From Spirochaetaceae bacterium (lineage in GTDB: Bacteria > Myxococcota_A > UBA9160 > UBA4427): 64,000 bases of DNA. The first letter of the stretch is position 1; each line of letters begins with the position of its first letter. Shown here one piece after another: positions 41,849 to 49,839 of this stretch. The DNA is taken from assembly GCA_020632655.1 (NCBI GenBank), contig JACKFD010000001.1:248001-312000 (forward strand), read 5' to 3'. Under the pieces are notes generated by a model. It saw only the letters and a program-made list of their open reading frames with translations, had not been told where the DNA came from and did no database searches. The position numbers were made by a program, and so were the translations under genes.

Positions 41849-43033
41849 ATGCCGAACCGACCCCGCGTCCTGCTCCTCGACGACGGCGAGCTCGCCCCCG
41901 TCGAGCGCATGCTGCGCAAGATGGACGTGGAGTGCCAGCGACTCACCGGCAGCGAGATCGGACGCCGGGTCGCAGGTCCGACGGACCTGTTGATCACGGC
42001 GGGTCGGCGCACGCTGAACGCCATGCCCGAGATCGAACTCGACCCGGACGCACAGGCCCCGGTCTGGGTCTGCATCCACGGCCAGGACTTCCTTCCGATG
42101 CGCGAGCGTCTGCGGGAGATGGGCGTGCACTACCTGCTGCAGAATGCGCTCGACGAGGACTCGCGGCGTCGCTTCGTGCGGGAGCTCCTGCGCGTGGGCG
42201 CCGAGCGCCGGAGCACGCCGCGACTGCCGGTGGGGGGCGAGGTCGAGTACGGCCTCGAGCGACCGCAGCACTCGGGTCGACTCGTCGAGCTGGCGGTCGA
42301 CGGTTGCCGGATCCTGACCCAGGAGCGCGTCGCGCCGGGCGAGGTGATGGTCGTGCGGCTGCCCGCCGCGCTGGCCGATGGACGCGCGCTCGAGCTCGGG
42401 GGACGCGTGGTGCGCGAGCCCGAGCCGACGCTGCATGCAGGCCATGCCGTGCACGCGACGCCGATCCGCTTCGAAGCCCTCGACGAGACGCGACGCGCGC
42501 TGCTCGAGAGCGCGATCCGGGGAGAGCGGATCGGGACCCGGCTCACGGTGCTGGCGGCGCGACCGGAGCCGGCGGCGCCGCCGGCTCCGCCCGAGGCGCC
42601 GCCCCCTGCGTACGAGGCGACCGCGACGGACGAGGGCGAGGTCGACGATCGGGACGTGTACCGGCTTCGCGCGGCACGGCACGCCTACGATCGCCCCGTG
42701 CAGGTCCTGGGCGCCGACGGGGCCTGGCTCGGCTGCGACCTCTCGCTCACGGGGCTTCGGATCGAAGGCGGGGCAGGGCTCGAGGACGATGCCCGGGTGA
42801 CGGTGGCCCTCTACGGTGCGTCGCGCGAGGAGCCCGTCGTCGTCGCGGCGCGGGTCGTGCGCGGGCACGACGGGGGTGGCGTCGCCCTGACCTTCGAGGC
42901 CCTCGGGCCGACGGAGGCGGCGGGTCTGCGTCGACTGCTCGAACGCGCGCCCGCGTTGGATGCCCTCGACCGGCCGGATCCGGCGGCCGGGCGGATGGTC
43001 GTGGCGGAGCTGCGGGACGCCGCCCGCGCCTGA
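41849..43033 (+). CDS. Pseudo-receiver and PilZ-domain protein
   Basis: 394 aa from ATG 41849. Residues 1-120 look like a receiver fold without the phosphoacceptor pattern: RVLLLDDGELAPVERML, TDLLITAGRR, VWVCIHGQDFLPM, GVHYLLQNALDED. Two PilZ-like regions follow. The first begins RRSTPRLPVGGEVEYG with LAVDGCRILTQERV. The second, after a Pro/Ala linker, is RAARHAYDRPVQVLGADGAW with DLSLTGLRIEGGAG. Cyclic di-GMP binding is plausible for the second, where DLSLTG matches DxSxxG. It is the second PilZ-type protein in the window. Confidence 0.75.
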   Translation: MPNRPRVLLLDDGELAPVERMLRKMDVECQRLTGSEIGRRVAGPTDLLITAGRRTLNAMPEIELDPDAQAPVWVCIHGQDFLPMRERLREMGVHYLLQNALDEDSRRRFVRELLRVGAERRSTPRLPVGGEVEYGLERPQHSGRLVELAVDGCRILTQERVAPGEVMVVRLPAALADGRALELGGRVVREPEPTLHAGHAVHATPIRFEALDETRRALLESAIRGERIGTRLTVLAARPEPAAPPAPPEAPPPAYEATATDEGEVDDRDVYRLRAARHAYDRPVQVLGADGAWLGCDLSLTGLRIEGGAGLEDDARVTVALYGASREEPVVVAARVVRGHDGGGVALTFEALGPTEAAGLRRLLERAPALDALDRPDPAAGRMVVAELRDAARA

Positions 43034-43101
43034 CGTGCGCTCGGCTCGAACGATCCGGTCCGGTCGATTGCGACGGCGAGGCGCGGCCCTTGCCCGATCG
43101 A

Positions 43102-43138
43102 GTCGGGATGGCTCGTCCCGACGGGCCCGGAACCCGTC
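43102..43138. terminator. Overlapping hairpins between convergent genes
   Basis: GTCGGGA (43102-43108) pairs with TCCCGAC (43116-43122), and GACGGG (43120-43125) pairs with CCCGTC (43133-43138), so the two stems are mutually exclusive by three bases. They sit between the stops of the PilZ gene and the oppositely oriented PNPOx-like gene and could end both messages. Confidence 0.4.
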
Positions 43139-43153
43139 TTCGCCTCTGACGGC

Positions 43154-43603
43154 TCAGCCCGCCATCCGCTCCGTGTAGTCCCACGACGTCAGCCAGTCCG
43201 GCTCGATCACGATCGCGACCTCGCGATCGGCGCGGGCGAGCAGCCATCGCGCGAGCGATCCGTCGCGATCACCCAGGTGGCGATCGATCAGTCGCTCGAG
43301 CAGCCGAGCAGCGCCTTCCGTCTCGATGCGAGCACGGCCTCGCCCGCGCACGCCGAAGTAGGGCGGCTCGTTCGGCGCGAGCTCGAAGGCACAGCGCGGA
43401 TCCTGCTCGAGTCGCCGGACGACCGCGGCGTCACGCTGGGTCGCACAGCGCAGGGCGCCCCCTTCGTAGAGGCTCCAGAGCGAGCAGATCATCGGATGGC
43501 CGGCCGGCGTCGGGACCGCGAGGCGCAAGGGCGCGCGGTAGTCGTTCAGGAACGAAGCGACGCGCTCTGCGGGCCAGGCGCTTCGGGAGCTCAAGCCTTT
43601 CAT
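43154..43603 (-). CDS. Pyridoxamine 5-phosphate oxidase-like flavin-binding protein
   Basis: 149 aa, split beta-barrel. AERVASFLNDYRAPLRLAVP, HPMICSLWSLYEGGALRCAT, AAVVRRLEQDPRCAFEL and YFGVRGRGRARIET follow the PNPOx-like/FDOR order. The cofactor could be FMN, F420 or heme; it cannot be told from the sequence. Its ATG overlaps the stop of the SDR-DUF2867 gene (ATGA), so it closes a leftward operon that starts at the TetR gene. Confidence 0.78.
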   Translation of the reverse strand: MKGLSSRSAWPAERVASFLNDYRAPLRLAVPTPAGHPMICSLWSLYEGGALRCATQRDAAVVRRLEQDPRCAFELAPNEPPYFGVRGRGRARIETEGAARLLERLIDRHLGDRDGSLARWLLARADREVAIVIEPDWLTSWDYTERMAG

Positions 43604-45066
43604 GCCGGATCGGATCTCCTCCCGGTCTCGATGCCGCTCGGATCGGACGGGCGTGTCGGTCTCCCGGCGACGGCCTCGACAGGCGTGCGGGCCGCGCGAC
43701 TCCTCGCCTGGAGCGAAAGACGATAGGCCGCCATGACCGCGCGATGCAGCGGGGCCTGCGTCACGGCGTAGAGCCACCAGGGCAGGCGCGGCTCGAAGTC
43801 CTGGAGCGCGATCAGGGCGTGCCGACCATCCGGCGTGACCCGGAACTCGAGTCGCGGCTCGCCCCGGGCGTCGCGACGCGCGAGCAGCCCGCCCGTCACG
43901 CGGAAGACCTGCCGCCCGTCGGCATCGCGGCGTCGTTCGAGGACGAGCAGCGCGCGCCGGAGCGGCCGCAGCGTCATCTCGAGCCGATCGCCCTCGCGCT
44001 CGACACGCAGGAGCGTCGGGGCGGCGCCCTCGAGCCAACGCGGGTAGTCCTCCGCCAGCCAGGCCACGTCGCGACCGGGCGGGAGCGACACCCGCTGCAC
44101 CGAGCGTGCGATCGGCCGCTTCCAGATCCGCGACCGCCGGAGCGACTCCTCGAGCGCCTCGGCGAAGGGGCGGCCCGGCCGGCCCATGCGCTGCTGCAGC
44201 CAGCCGTCTTCGACCACCATCGGATGCCGCAGGCTCTCGATCAGGGGCCGCACGAGGCTGCGTGACGTCCCCGTCACGAGCGACACCCAGAGCTCCGAGA
44301 GCGCGGGCGTCACGAAGGGCACGGGCAGCATCGGCCGACGCCGCCCCAGCACCCGCGCGGTCGTCTGCATCATCTCGCGGTACGACATCACGTCGGGCCC
44401 GCCCACCTCGCAGACCCGGCCAGTCGTCTCCTCGTCGAGGCAACATCGCGCCAGGATCTCGACGACGTCGGAGAGCGCGATCGGCTGGGTCGGCGAGGCC
44501 GTCCAGGCCGGGCAGATCATGACCGGCAGCCGCTCGACCAGCCGGACGAGCAGGTTCAGCGACGAGCCCTCGGCCCCGACGACGAGCCCGGCGCGTACGG
44601 CGGTGACCGGCAGCCCGTGTGCACCGAGCGCCTTCTCGACCTCGAGGCGACTGGCGAGATGCGCCGAGAGGCCGTGGTCGGGATCGCGCGGGAGGAGGCC
44701 GCCGAGGTAGACGATGCGACGCACGCCGGCGCGGGCCGCCGCGCGCGCGAAGTTGTCGGCGAGCAGCAGGTCGAGGTCCTCGAAGCGACCCTGGGTGAGC
44801 CGCGCGTTGGGGCTCATCGAGTGCACGAGGTAGACCGCCACCTCCGCCCCTTCGAGGGCCCGGGCCGTCTCGCCCACCGAGAAGAGGTCGCATCGTCGCG
44901 GGACGACCCGCGGCGTGTCGTCGAGCTCCGCCTCCGGCGACTCCGCGGTCGCCCGCCGGCCGAGTGCGTAGACCACGTCCTGTCGCGCGAGGCGCGTGGC
45001 GAGCGACGAGCCGACGAAGCCCGTCGCGCCGGCGATCGCGATGCGTCGGATTCGACGATCCTCCAC
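43600..45066 (-). CDS. NAD(P)-binding SDR with C-terminal DUF2867 domain
   Basis: 488 aa from GTG 45066 (GGGGGA before it). Atypical extended SDR: IAIAGATGFVGSSLATRLA loop, AVYLVHSMSPNARL, and RIVYLGGLLPRDPDHGLSAH. The typical Tyr-Lys pair is replaced by an HLASRLEVEKAL stretch, as in atypical SDRs. The C-terminal 150 residues contain the DUF2867-like RALLVLERRR, RVTGGLLARR and RLPWWLYAVTQAPLHRAVM. It probably acts on a hydrophobic or quinone-like partner. It overlaps the next gene by four bases. Confidence 0.82.
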   Translation of the reverse strand: MEDRRIRRIAIAGATGFVGSSLATRLARQDVVYALGRRATAESPEAELDDTPRVVPRRCDLFSVGETARALEGAEVAVYLVHSMSPNARLTQGRFEDLDLLLADNFARAAARAGVRRIVYLGGLLPRDPDHGLSAHLASRLEVEKALGAHGLPVTAVRAGLVVGAEGSSLNLLVRLVERLPVMICPAWTASPTQPIALSDVVEILARCCLDEETTGRVCEVGGPDVMSYREMMQTTARVLGRRRPMLPVPFVTPALSELWVSLVTGTSRSLVRPLIESLRHPMVVEDGWLQQRMGRPGRPFAEALEESLRRSRIWKRPIARSVQRVSLPPGRDVAWLAEDYPRWLEGAAPTLLRVEREGDRLEMTLRPLRRALLVLERRRDADGRQVFRVTGGLLARRDARGEPRLEFRVTPDGRHALIALQDFEPRLPWWLYAVTQAPLHRAVMAAYRLSLQARSRAARTPVEAVAGRPTRPSDPSGIETGRRSDPA

Positions 45067-45256
45067 GATGCGTCCCCCGCGATGCGCGGGTCGGGGCACG
45101 GGGGGCCATGCCGGGCGCATCGCGATCGGACTCTAACGGCGCGGCCTGCAGGCGGAAGGGGTGGGCGCTCGGGTGCCGTCGGGCGAGGAGGCGTGGGCGG
45201 ACGGTGCCAGGCCCGGGGGTGTGGCGATGTGCAATCGAGGGCTCCGGGGCGCCGGC

Positions 45257-46567
45257 CTAGCGCGTTCCGGGCGGGGCGGCTCCCGCCGCGGCCGCCGCGC
45301 CGCGGCGCGCGAGCTCGCGCATGTGCTCGATGTCGCGCTCGTCCGCCTTGCGTCCGACCCGGGTCGTCGTGTCGACGTCCGGGGCCTCGGCGCGCAGGGC
45401 GGCCGCCGTGCAGCGCTCCTTCGGGCGGTGCTTGAAGGGGTCGAACTGGTAGTGACGGATGGCGTTGCCGTGGGTGATCCGGTCGACGTCCGCCTTCGGC
45501 AGGTGTCCCAGCAGCGCGGCGAGGGCCTCGGGCGAGTTCGGCCAGTTCGTGTCGCTATGCGGGAAGTCGCACTCCCAGCAGACGTTGTCGACGTTGAAGT
45601 GGTGGAGCAGCTCGACGCCGATCGGGTCGGAGATGAAGCAGCAGAGCACGTGCTTCAGGAAGACCTGCGTCGGGCCCATGCCGTCCGGGAAGGCGTGCTG
45701 CGTCCAGCCGCTGTGGCGCTCCTGGACGTGCTCGGCGCGCCAGAGGAAGTAGGGGATCCAGCCGATGTCGCCTTCCGTGAGCGCGAAGCGGAGCGTCGGG
45801 AAGCGCCACCAGATGTCGTTCCAGATCAGGTCGCCGAGGGTGTAGATCGCCATCGACGACGAGAGCGACATCGGCACCGAGGGCGGCGCGTCGGAGGTCG
45901 TGGCCGAGCTCTTCGAGGACGAGCCGATATGGCAGCAGAGGACCGTGCCGACGTCGCAGCAGGCGGCGAAGAGCGGGTCCCAGGCGCCCGAGTGGATCGA
46001 GGGCATGTCGAGCGCCTCGGGATTCTCCGAGAACGTGACCGCGTGGCAGCCCTTGGTCGCGAGCCGTCGCACCTCCTTCGCGGCGCGCTCGGGGTCGAAG
46101 AGCGGGAGGATGCCGCAGGGGATGAAGCGATCGGGATGGCTCCCGCACCACTCGTCGACGTGCCAGTCGTTGTACGCGCGGATCATCACCTCGTTCACGT
46201 CCGGGTCGGGCCCCTGGTTCAGGACCTGGCCCGCGAAGCCCGTGAAGTTCGGGAAGTTGAGTCCCGCCAGCACGCCGCCCGCCGACATGTCGCGCACGCG
46301 CTCGTCGGGATCCCAGCAGCCGCGGCGCATCTCGTCGTAGCGATGGGCGTCCGTATTGAAGTACTCGCGCGGCTTGCCGGCAGCGGCGTTCAGGCCGAGG
46401 TTGCGGCCGGGTCGTCCCTCGTACCACCACTGCTGGCGACCGTTCTCGTCCTCGCGCACGACGGGCGCCTTGTCGCGATGGGCCGCCGGTACGTGGCGGT
46501 CGAACATGTTCGCGGGCTCGCAGATGTGGTCGTCCACGCTGATCAGGATCAGGTCGTCGGCGTTCAT
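45257..46567 (-). CDS. Amidohydrolase family protein (ACMSD-like)
   Basis: Metal-dependent TIM-barrel hydrolase or decarboxylase, 436 aa. It opens ISVDDHICEPANMFDRHVP, in place of the DxHxH strand found in amidohydrolase 2 proteins. Other markers: CHAVTFSENPEALDMPSIHS, VLCCHIGSSS with the metal His, and WECDFPHSDTNWPNS carrying the catalytic Asp. The GNAIRHYQFDP end is typical of the group. Such proteins are common beside P450s and oxygenases in steroid- or terpene-active actinobacteria and proteobacteria. Strong GGGAGG before the ATG; 27 bases after the P450 stop. Confidence 0.85.
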   Translation of the reverse strand: MNADDLILISVDDHICEPANMFDRHVPAAHRDKAPVVREDENGRQQWWYEGRPGRNLGLNAAAGKPREYFNTDAHRYDEMRRGCWDPDERVRDMSAGGVLAGLNFPNFTGFAGQVLNQGPDPDVNEVMIRAYNDWHVDEWCGSHPDRFIPCGILPLFDPERAAKEVRRLATKGCHAVTFSENPEALDMPSIHSGAWDPLFAACCDVGTVLCCHIGSSSKSSATTSDAPPSVPMSLSSSMAIYTLGDLIWNDIWWRFPTLRFALTEGDIGWIPYFLWRAEHVQERHSGWTQHAFPDGMGPTQVFLKHVLCCFISDPIGVELLHHFNVDNVCWECDFPHSDTNWPNSPEALAALLGHLPKADVDRITHGNAIRHYQFDPFKHRPKERCTAAALRAEAPDVDTTTRVGRKADERDIEHMRELARRGAAAAAGAAPPGTR

Positions 46568-46594
46568 GTCGTTCCTCCCGGCCGATGGCGGATG

Positions 46595-47932
46595 CTAGGC
46601 CTTCTCGCGTCGCGTGTAGCGGAGCTTGCAGGGCGCGCTCGGCCGCAGGATCAGGGAGGGCATGACCTCGCGATAGGTCTCCGGCGGATCGACCAGCGAG
46701 AGCTCGTAGCGGCTCAGGAGCGCCGTCAGGATCGACTTCACCTGCAGGAAGGCGAAGGAGTTGCCGACGCATTTGCGCTTGCCCCCGCCGAAGGGGATCA
46801 GCGCGAAGACGTGGTCGGGCTCCGGGCGATGCGGGTCGAAGCGCTCGGGATCCGGGAAGACCTCCGGGATGCGATGCGAGACGTAGGGCGAGATCACGAT
46901 GTTCGTGCCGATCGGGAAGTCGTAGCCCTTGTACGCGAAGGGCTGCATCACCTGTCGCATCAAGGTGCAGAGCGGCGGATGCAGTCGCAGCGTCTCGCTC
47001 ACGAAGCCCTCGAGCACGGGCATCTCACGAAGCGAAGCGAGCGAGAGGTCCTCGCCCTTGCGGTAGATCCGGTCGACCTCCGCGATCACCTCCTTCTGGT
47101 ACTCGGGGTGTCGCGCGAGCTCGACGCTCGCCCAGGCGGCCGTATTCGAGCTCGTGTGGAAGCCGCCGAACATGATCCACACGATCATGCCCGGGATCAG
47201 CTCGTCCGCGAGCGGCGTGCCGTCGGCGTAGCGCGCCTCGAGGAAGGTCTCGAGCATGTCCGGGATCTCGGGCCTGGCACCCGCCCGGCGCTCCTCGACG
47301 GCCTTCATCAGCAGCGTCTGCAGCTTCGCGCGCGCGCGGTCTCGACGCTTGAAGGCCTCCTCCTCGGAGTGCGCGTCGATCACGGCCTCGGGCGAGATCG
47401 ATTCCTCGAGATCGTGGAAGAGGGCGCCGAACTCGTCCGTGAGGCGGCGTCGGAAGTCGCCGCCCATCAGACAATGGGTCGAGGTGCGGAGGACGAGATC
47501 CTTGTAGGTGTCGTGGAAGTCCTTCTCGCCCTCGTCGCCCCAGTCGGCGATGAACTCCTCGACCTCCTGCGCGATCACCTGGGCGTAGCCCTTCATCTTC
47601 GCCGGCCGCAGCGCGTTCGAGAAGATCTTGACCTGCTGACGCTCGATCTCGAGGGGCGCGCCGTATTGGATGCCCTCGCCGAAGACCGGGACCATGTATT
47701 GATAGGGGGCCGAGGCGGAGAGCACGGCGTCCGGAGCACGGTAGACCGCTTCCTGGGCGTCGGGACTCGCGATCAGGATGTGCTTCTGGCCGTAGAGGTC
47801 GAACTCGGCGAGCTCGCCGCACTCCTGATAGGCGCGGTAGAGGAAATGCGCCGCGTGGGCGAGGAACTCCTCGTAGTGGCCGGACTCGGGCTTCGCGCCG
47901 CTCACGATCTTCGGTCGGGGTGCGTCGGTCAT
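46595..47932 (-). CDS. CYP51-like cytochrome P450
   Basis: 445 aa; I recognise the order of Mycobacterium CYP51 (sterol 14-alpha-demethylase, 451 aa). Shared landmarks: GHYEEFLAHA, YQYMVPVFGEGIQYG in the B-C region, LRPAKMKGYA, and FIADWGDEGEKDF. The I-helix is FGGFHTSSNTAAW, where CYP51 has AGHHTSSxxxxW. Then SETLRLHPPLCTLMR, and the heme Cys at C388 in IPFGGGKRKCVGNSFAF. The His-to-Phe change at GGFHTSS and the AGH-to-GGF shift make a strict CYP51 role doubtful; a steroid-active relative is more likely. ATG after AAGGAG; second gene after the TetR. Confidence 0.85.
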   Translation of the reverse strand: MTDAPRPKIVSGAKPESGHYEEFLAHAAHFLYRAYQECGELAEFDLYGQKHILIASPDAQEAVYRAPDAVLSASAPYQYMVPVFGEGIQYGAPLEIERQQVKIFSNALRPAKMKGYAQVIAQEVEEFIADWGDEGEKDFHDTYKDLVLRTSTHCLMGGDFRRRLTDEFGALFHDLEESISPEAVIDAHSEEEAFKRRDRARAKLQTLLMKAVEERRAGARPEIPDMLETFLEARYADGTPLADELIPGMIVWIMFGGFHTSSNTAAWASVELARHPEYQKEVIAEVDRIYRKGEDLSLASLREMPVLEGFVSETLRLHPPLCTLMRQVMQPFAYKGYDFPIGTNIVISPYVSHRIPEVFPDPERFDPHRPEPDHVFALIPFGGGKRKCVGNSFAFLQVKSILTALLSRYELSLVDPPETYREVMPSLILRPSAPCKLRYTRREKA

Positions 47933-47979
47933 GGCAGGCTCCTTCTCGCGAGCGGCCGCGCGGGGCGGGCCGCCGTGGA

Positions 47980-48774
47980 TCATGTCGTCCGGCGCGTGCT
48001 GGGTCGGCGGACGGAGGAGGCGCCGCTCGTTCGCGGCGCATCGGCTACTTCGTCCGCCATGCCGCGGGCCTCGCCGCGGGCGCGGGCCTCCGGCGTGCAG
48101 AGCGCGCGACGGATCAGTCCCTCGACCTCGGCGATCACGTCCTCGGGCGCGCGCGTCATGCCCTCGGCGAGCCAGTCGGCCAGCTGCACCTGCTGCATCG
48201 CGAGCATCATGCGCGCGAGCGCATCGGGCCGTCCGGGCTCGAAGACGCCCGCCTCGATACCGCGGGCCACGATCGCGGCCAGCTGCGCGACGCCCTGCTC
48301 CCAGACCGCGGCGCGACCGGACTCGCGCCCCATCGAACCGCGTACGCCCCAGTTGCTGCCCTCGTCGATGTACATGCGGAGGTAGTCGGGGTGCTCGATG
48401 AAGTAGCGGACGTAGGCGCGGCTGCCGGCGAGCAGCGCGTCGAGGGGCTCGGCCTCGGCCTCCTCGGCGGCGACGGAGGCCGCGTGGATCTCCCGCAGCC
48501 GGGCCTCGTGCAGCGCGTCGACGATCTCCGCCTTGCCCCGGTAGACGGAGTAGAGCGTGCCGAGGGAGAGGCCGGCCTCGGAGGCGAGGTCCTCCATCTT
48601 CGTGTTGGGCACGCCCTGGCGCGCGAAGGCGTCGCCCGCCGCCTGCAGCACGAGGTCGCGGTACGCCGCCCGCCGGGCCTCGCGCGCCTGTCCGCGAGCG
48701 CGGTCGCGGGCGGGCCGGGTGCGGCCGGCCGGGCGGGCCGAAGAGGAGGGCGGAGACGGGGCGGGAGGACTCAT
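47980..48774 (-). CDS. TetR family transcriptional regulator
   Basis: 264 aa. After a 30-residue Pro/Arg/Ala-rich lead is the HTH: DLVLQAAGDAFARQGV, then TKMEDLASEAGLSLGTLYSV and YRGKAEIVDAL. The ligand domain is helical (YVRYFIEHPDYLRMYIDEG). A 30-residue Thr/Ser/Arg tail ends it. It heads the leftward P450 operon and diverges from the Rieske gene. The 33-bp dyad between them is the likely operator, so it probably represses both, with a hydrophobic inducer. Confidence 0.9.
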   Translation of the reverse strand: MSPPAPSPPSSSARPAGRTRPARDRARGQAREARRAAYRDLVLQAAGDAFARQGVPNTKMEDLASEAGLSLGTLYSVYRGKAEIVDALHEARLREIHAASVAAEEAEAEPLDALLAGSRAYVRYFIEHPDYLRMYIDEGSNWGVRGSMGRESGRAAVWEQGVAQLAAIVARGIEAGVFEPGRPDALARMMLAMQQVQLADWLAEGMTRAPEDVIAEVEGLIRRALCTPEARARGEARGMADEVADAPRTSGASSVRRPSTRRTT

Positions 48775-48793
48775 AACTCCATTCTCTCCGATT

Positions 48794-48826
48794 AGAATTG
48801 AATTTCAAGACCTGAAATCGTATTCT
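48794..48826. promoter_or_regulatory. 33-bp symmetric operator with embedded promoter
   Basis: The arms read AGAAT (48794-48798), three bases, ATTTCA (48802-48807), centre AGACC, TGAAAT (48813-48818), three bases, ATTCT (48822-48826). They are perfectly symmetric about 48810. The rightward promoter TTGAAT (48798-48803), 17 bases, TATTCT (48821-48826) lies inside the dyad. A bound TetR dimer or dimer pair would block it. The site is A/T-rich in a GC-rich chromosome. Confidence 0.7.
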
Positions 48827-48900
48827 TCCGCCGCCGTCCGGGCCGGTGCGCCGGCCGCTCGGTTCCGGGCGCCTTCGTACCTCGATCACGGGAGACCCCG

Positions 48901-49839
48901 ATGGGCCGCCGATTCCCCTTTCCGATCCCCAACGGCTGGTTCGCGGTCGCCTGGAGCGGCGAGCTCGCGGCGGGCGAGGTGAAGCCGCTGCGCTGCTTCG
49001 GCCGGGAGCTCGTCCTGTTCCGGACCGAGTCCGGCCGAGCCCGGCTGCTCGACGCCTACTGCCCGCATCTCGGCGCCCACCTCGGAGTCGGGGGGACCGT
49101 CTGCGAGGAGACGATCCGATGTCCCTTCCACGGCTGGCGCTGGGATGGGGAGGGGCGCTGCCAGGAGATCCCCTACGCGAAGCGGATCCCGCCCGCGGTC
49201 GCGATCGACGCACTCCCGGTCTGCGAGAAGAACGGCGCGATCTTCGCCTGGCACCACCTCGAGGGTGCCGCGCCCGACTGGGAGGTCCCCGACCTGCCCG
49301 AGTTCGTCGACCCCACCTGGACCGAGCCCGAGCCCTTCGAGATGGATCTGGCGACCTGTCTGCAGGAGCTCGGCGAGAACGCCCACGACCCCGCGCATTT
49401 CGTGACCGTCCATGGCGTCGCCGACGTGCCCCGATCCGACGCCGAGTTCGATGGCCGCTCGAAGGTCAGCATCAACCGCGGCTCGTTCCAGACGCCGCGT
49501 GGACCCGTCGAGACCGTGATCCGCGGCGAGAGCTTCGGCCTGGGGCTCGGGGTCACGCGGGTCAGCGGCATCGCCGACATGTGCTTCCTGGCGATGAATA
49601 CGCCGGTCGACGAGGAGAACCTCCACCTGCGCTGGGCCTTCAGTGTGCCGCGGGTCGGCGACTCGACCCGCGCCGAGGGCGTCGGCCGCGCGTTCATGAA
49701 CGAGTTCATGCGCCAGCTCCAGCAGGACGCGCCGATCTGGGCGAACAAGGTCTACACGGAGCGGCCCATGCTCTGCGACGGCGACGGGCCGATCGCCCAG
49801 TACCGGAAGTGGGCGCGACAGTTCTACTCCGAGGTCTGA
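48901..49839 (+). CDS. Rieske non-heme iron oxygenase (KshA/sterol-oxygenase-like)
   Basis: 312 aa. N-terminal IPNGWFAVAWSGELAAGEV. Rieske [2Fe-2S] ligands: C54 and H56 in YCPHLGAHLG, C74 and H77 in CPFHGWRWDGEG. Catalytic iron motif D163-x2-H166-x4-H171 in ENAHDPAHFVTVHG. The opening, and CQEIPYAKRIPP after the cluster, resemble 3-ketosteroid 9-alpha-hydroxylase, the cholesterol 7-desaturase DAF-36/Neverland group, and bacterial sterol C-4 demethylase-type Rieske proteins. Which reaction it performs is not decidable here. No reductase lies beside it. Control is probably by the divergent TetR. Confidence 0.88.
   Translation: MGRRFPFPIPNGWFAVAWSGELAAGEVKPLRCFGRELVLFRTESGRARLLDAYCPHLGAHLGVGGTVCEETIRCPFHGWRWDGEGRCQEIPYAKRIPPAVAIDALPVCEKNGAIFAWHHLEGAAPDWEVPDLPEFVDPTWTEPEPFEMDLATCLQELGENAHDPAHFVTVHGVADVPRSDAEFDGRSKVSINRGSFQTPRGPVETVIRGESFGLGLGVTRVSGIADMCFLAMNTPVDEENLHLRWAFSVPRVGDSTRAEGVGRAFMNEFMRQLQQDAPIWANKVYTERPMLCDGDGPIAQYRKWARQFYSEV

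Noticed and set aside
45161..48385. Plus-strand frame of more than 1,000 codons across the P450 and amidohydrolase genes
   Set aside because: Antisense to genes with clear heme and metal motifs; Val/Arg/Asp/Leu-rich shadow.
43154..49839. A complete sterol biosynthesis locus
   Set aside because: No squalene epoxidase, oxidosqualene cyclase or sterol reductase genes are in the window; only a possible modification cluster is supported.
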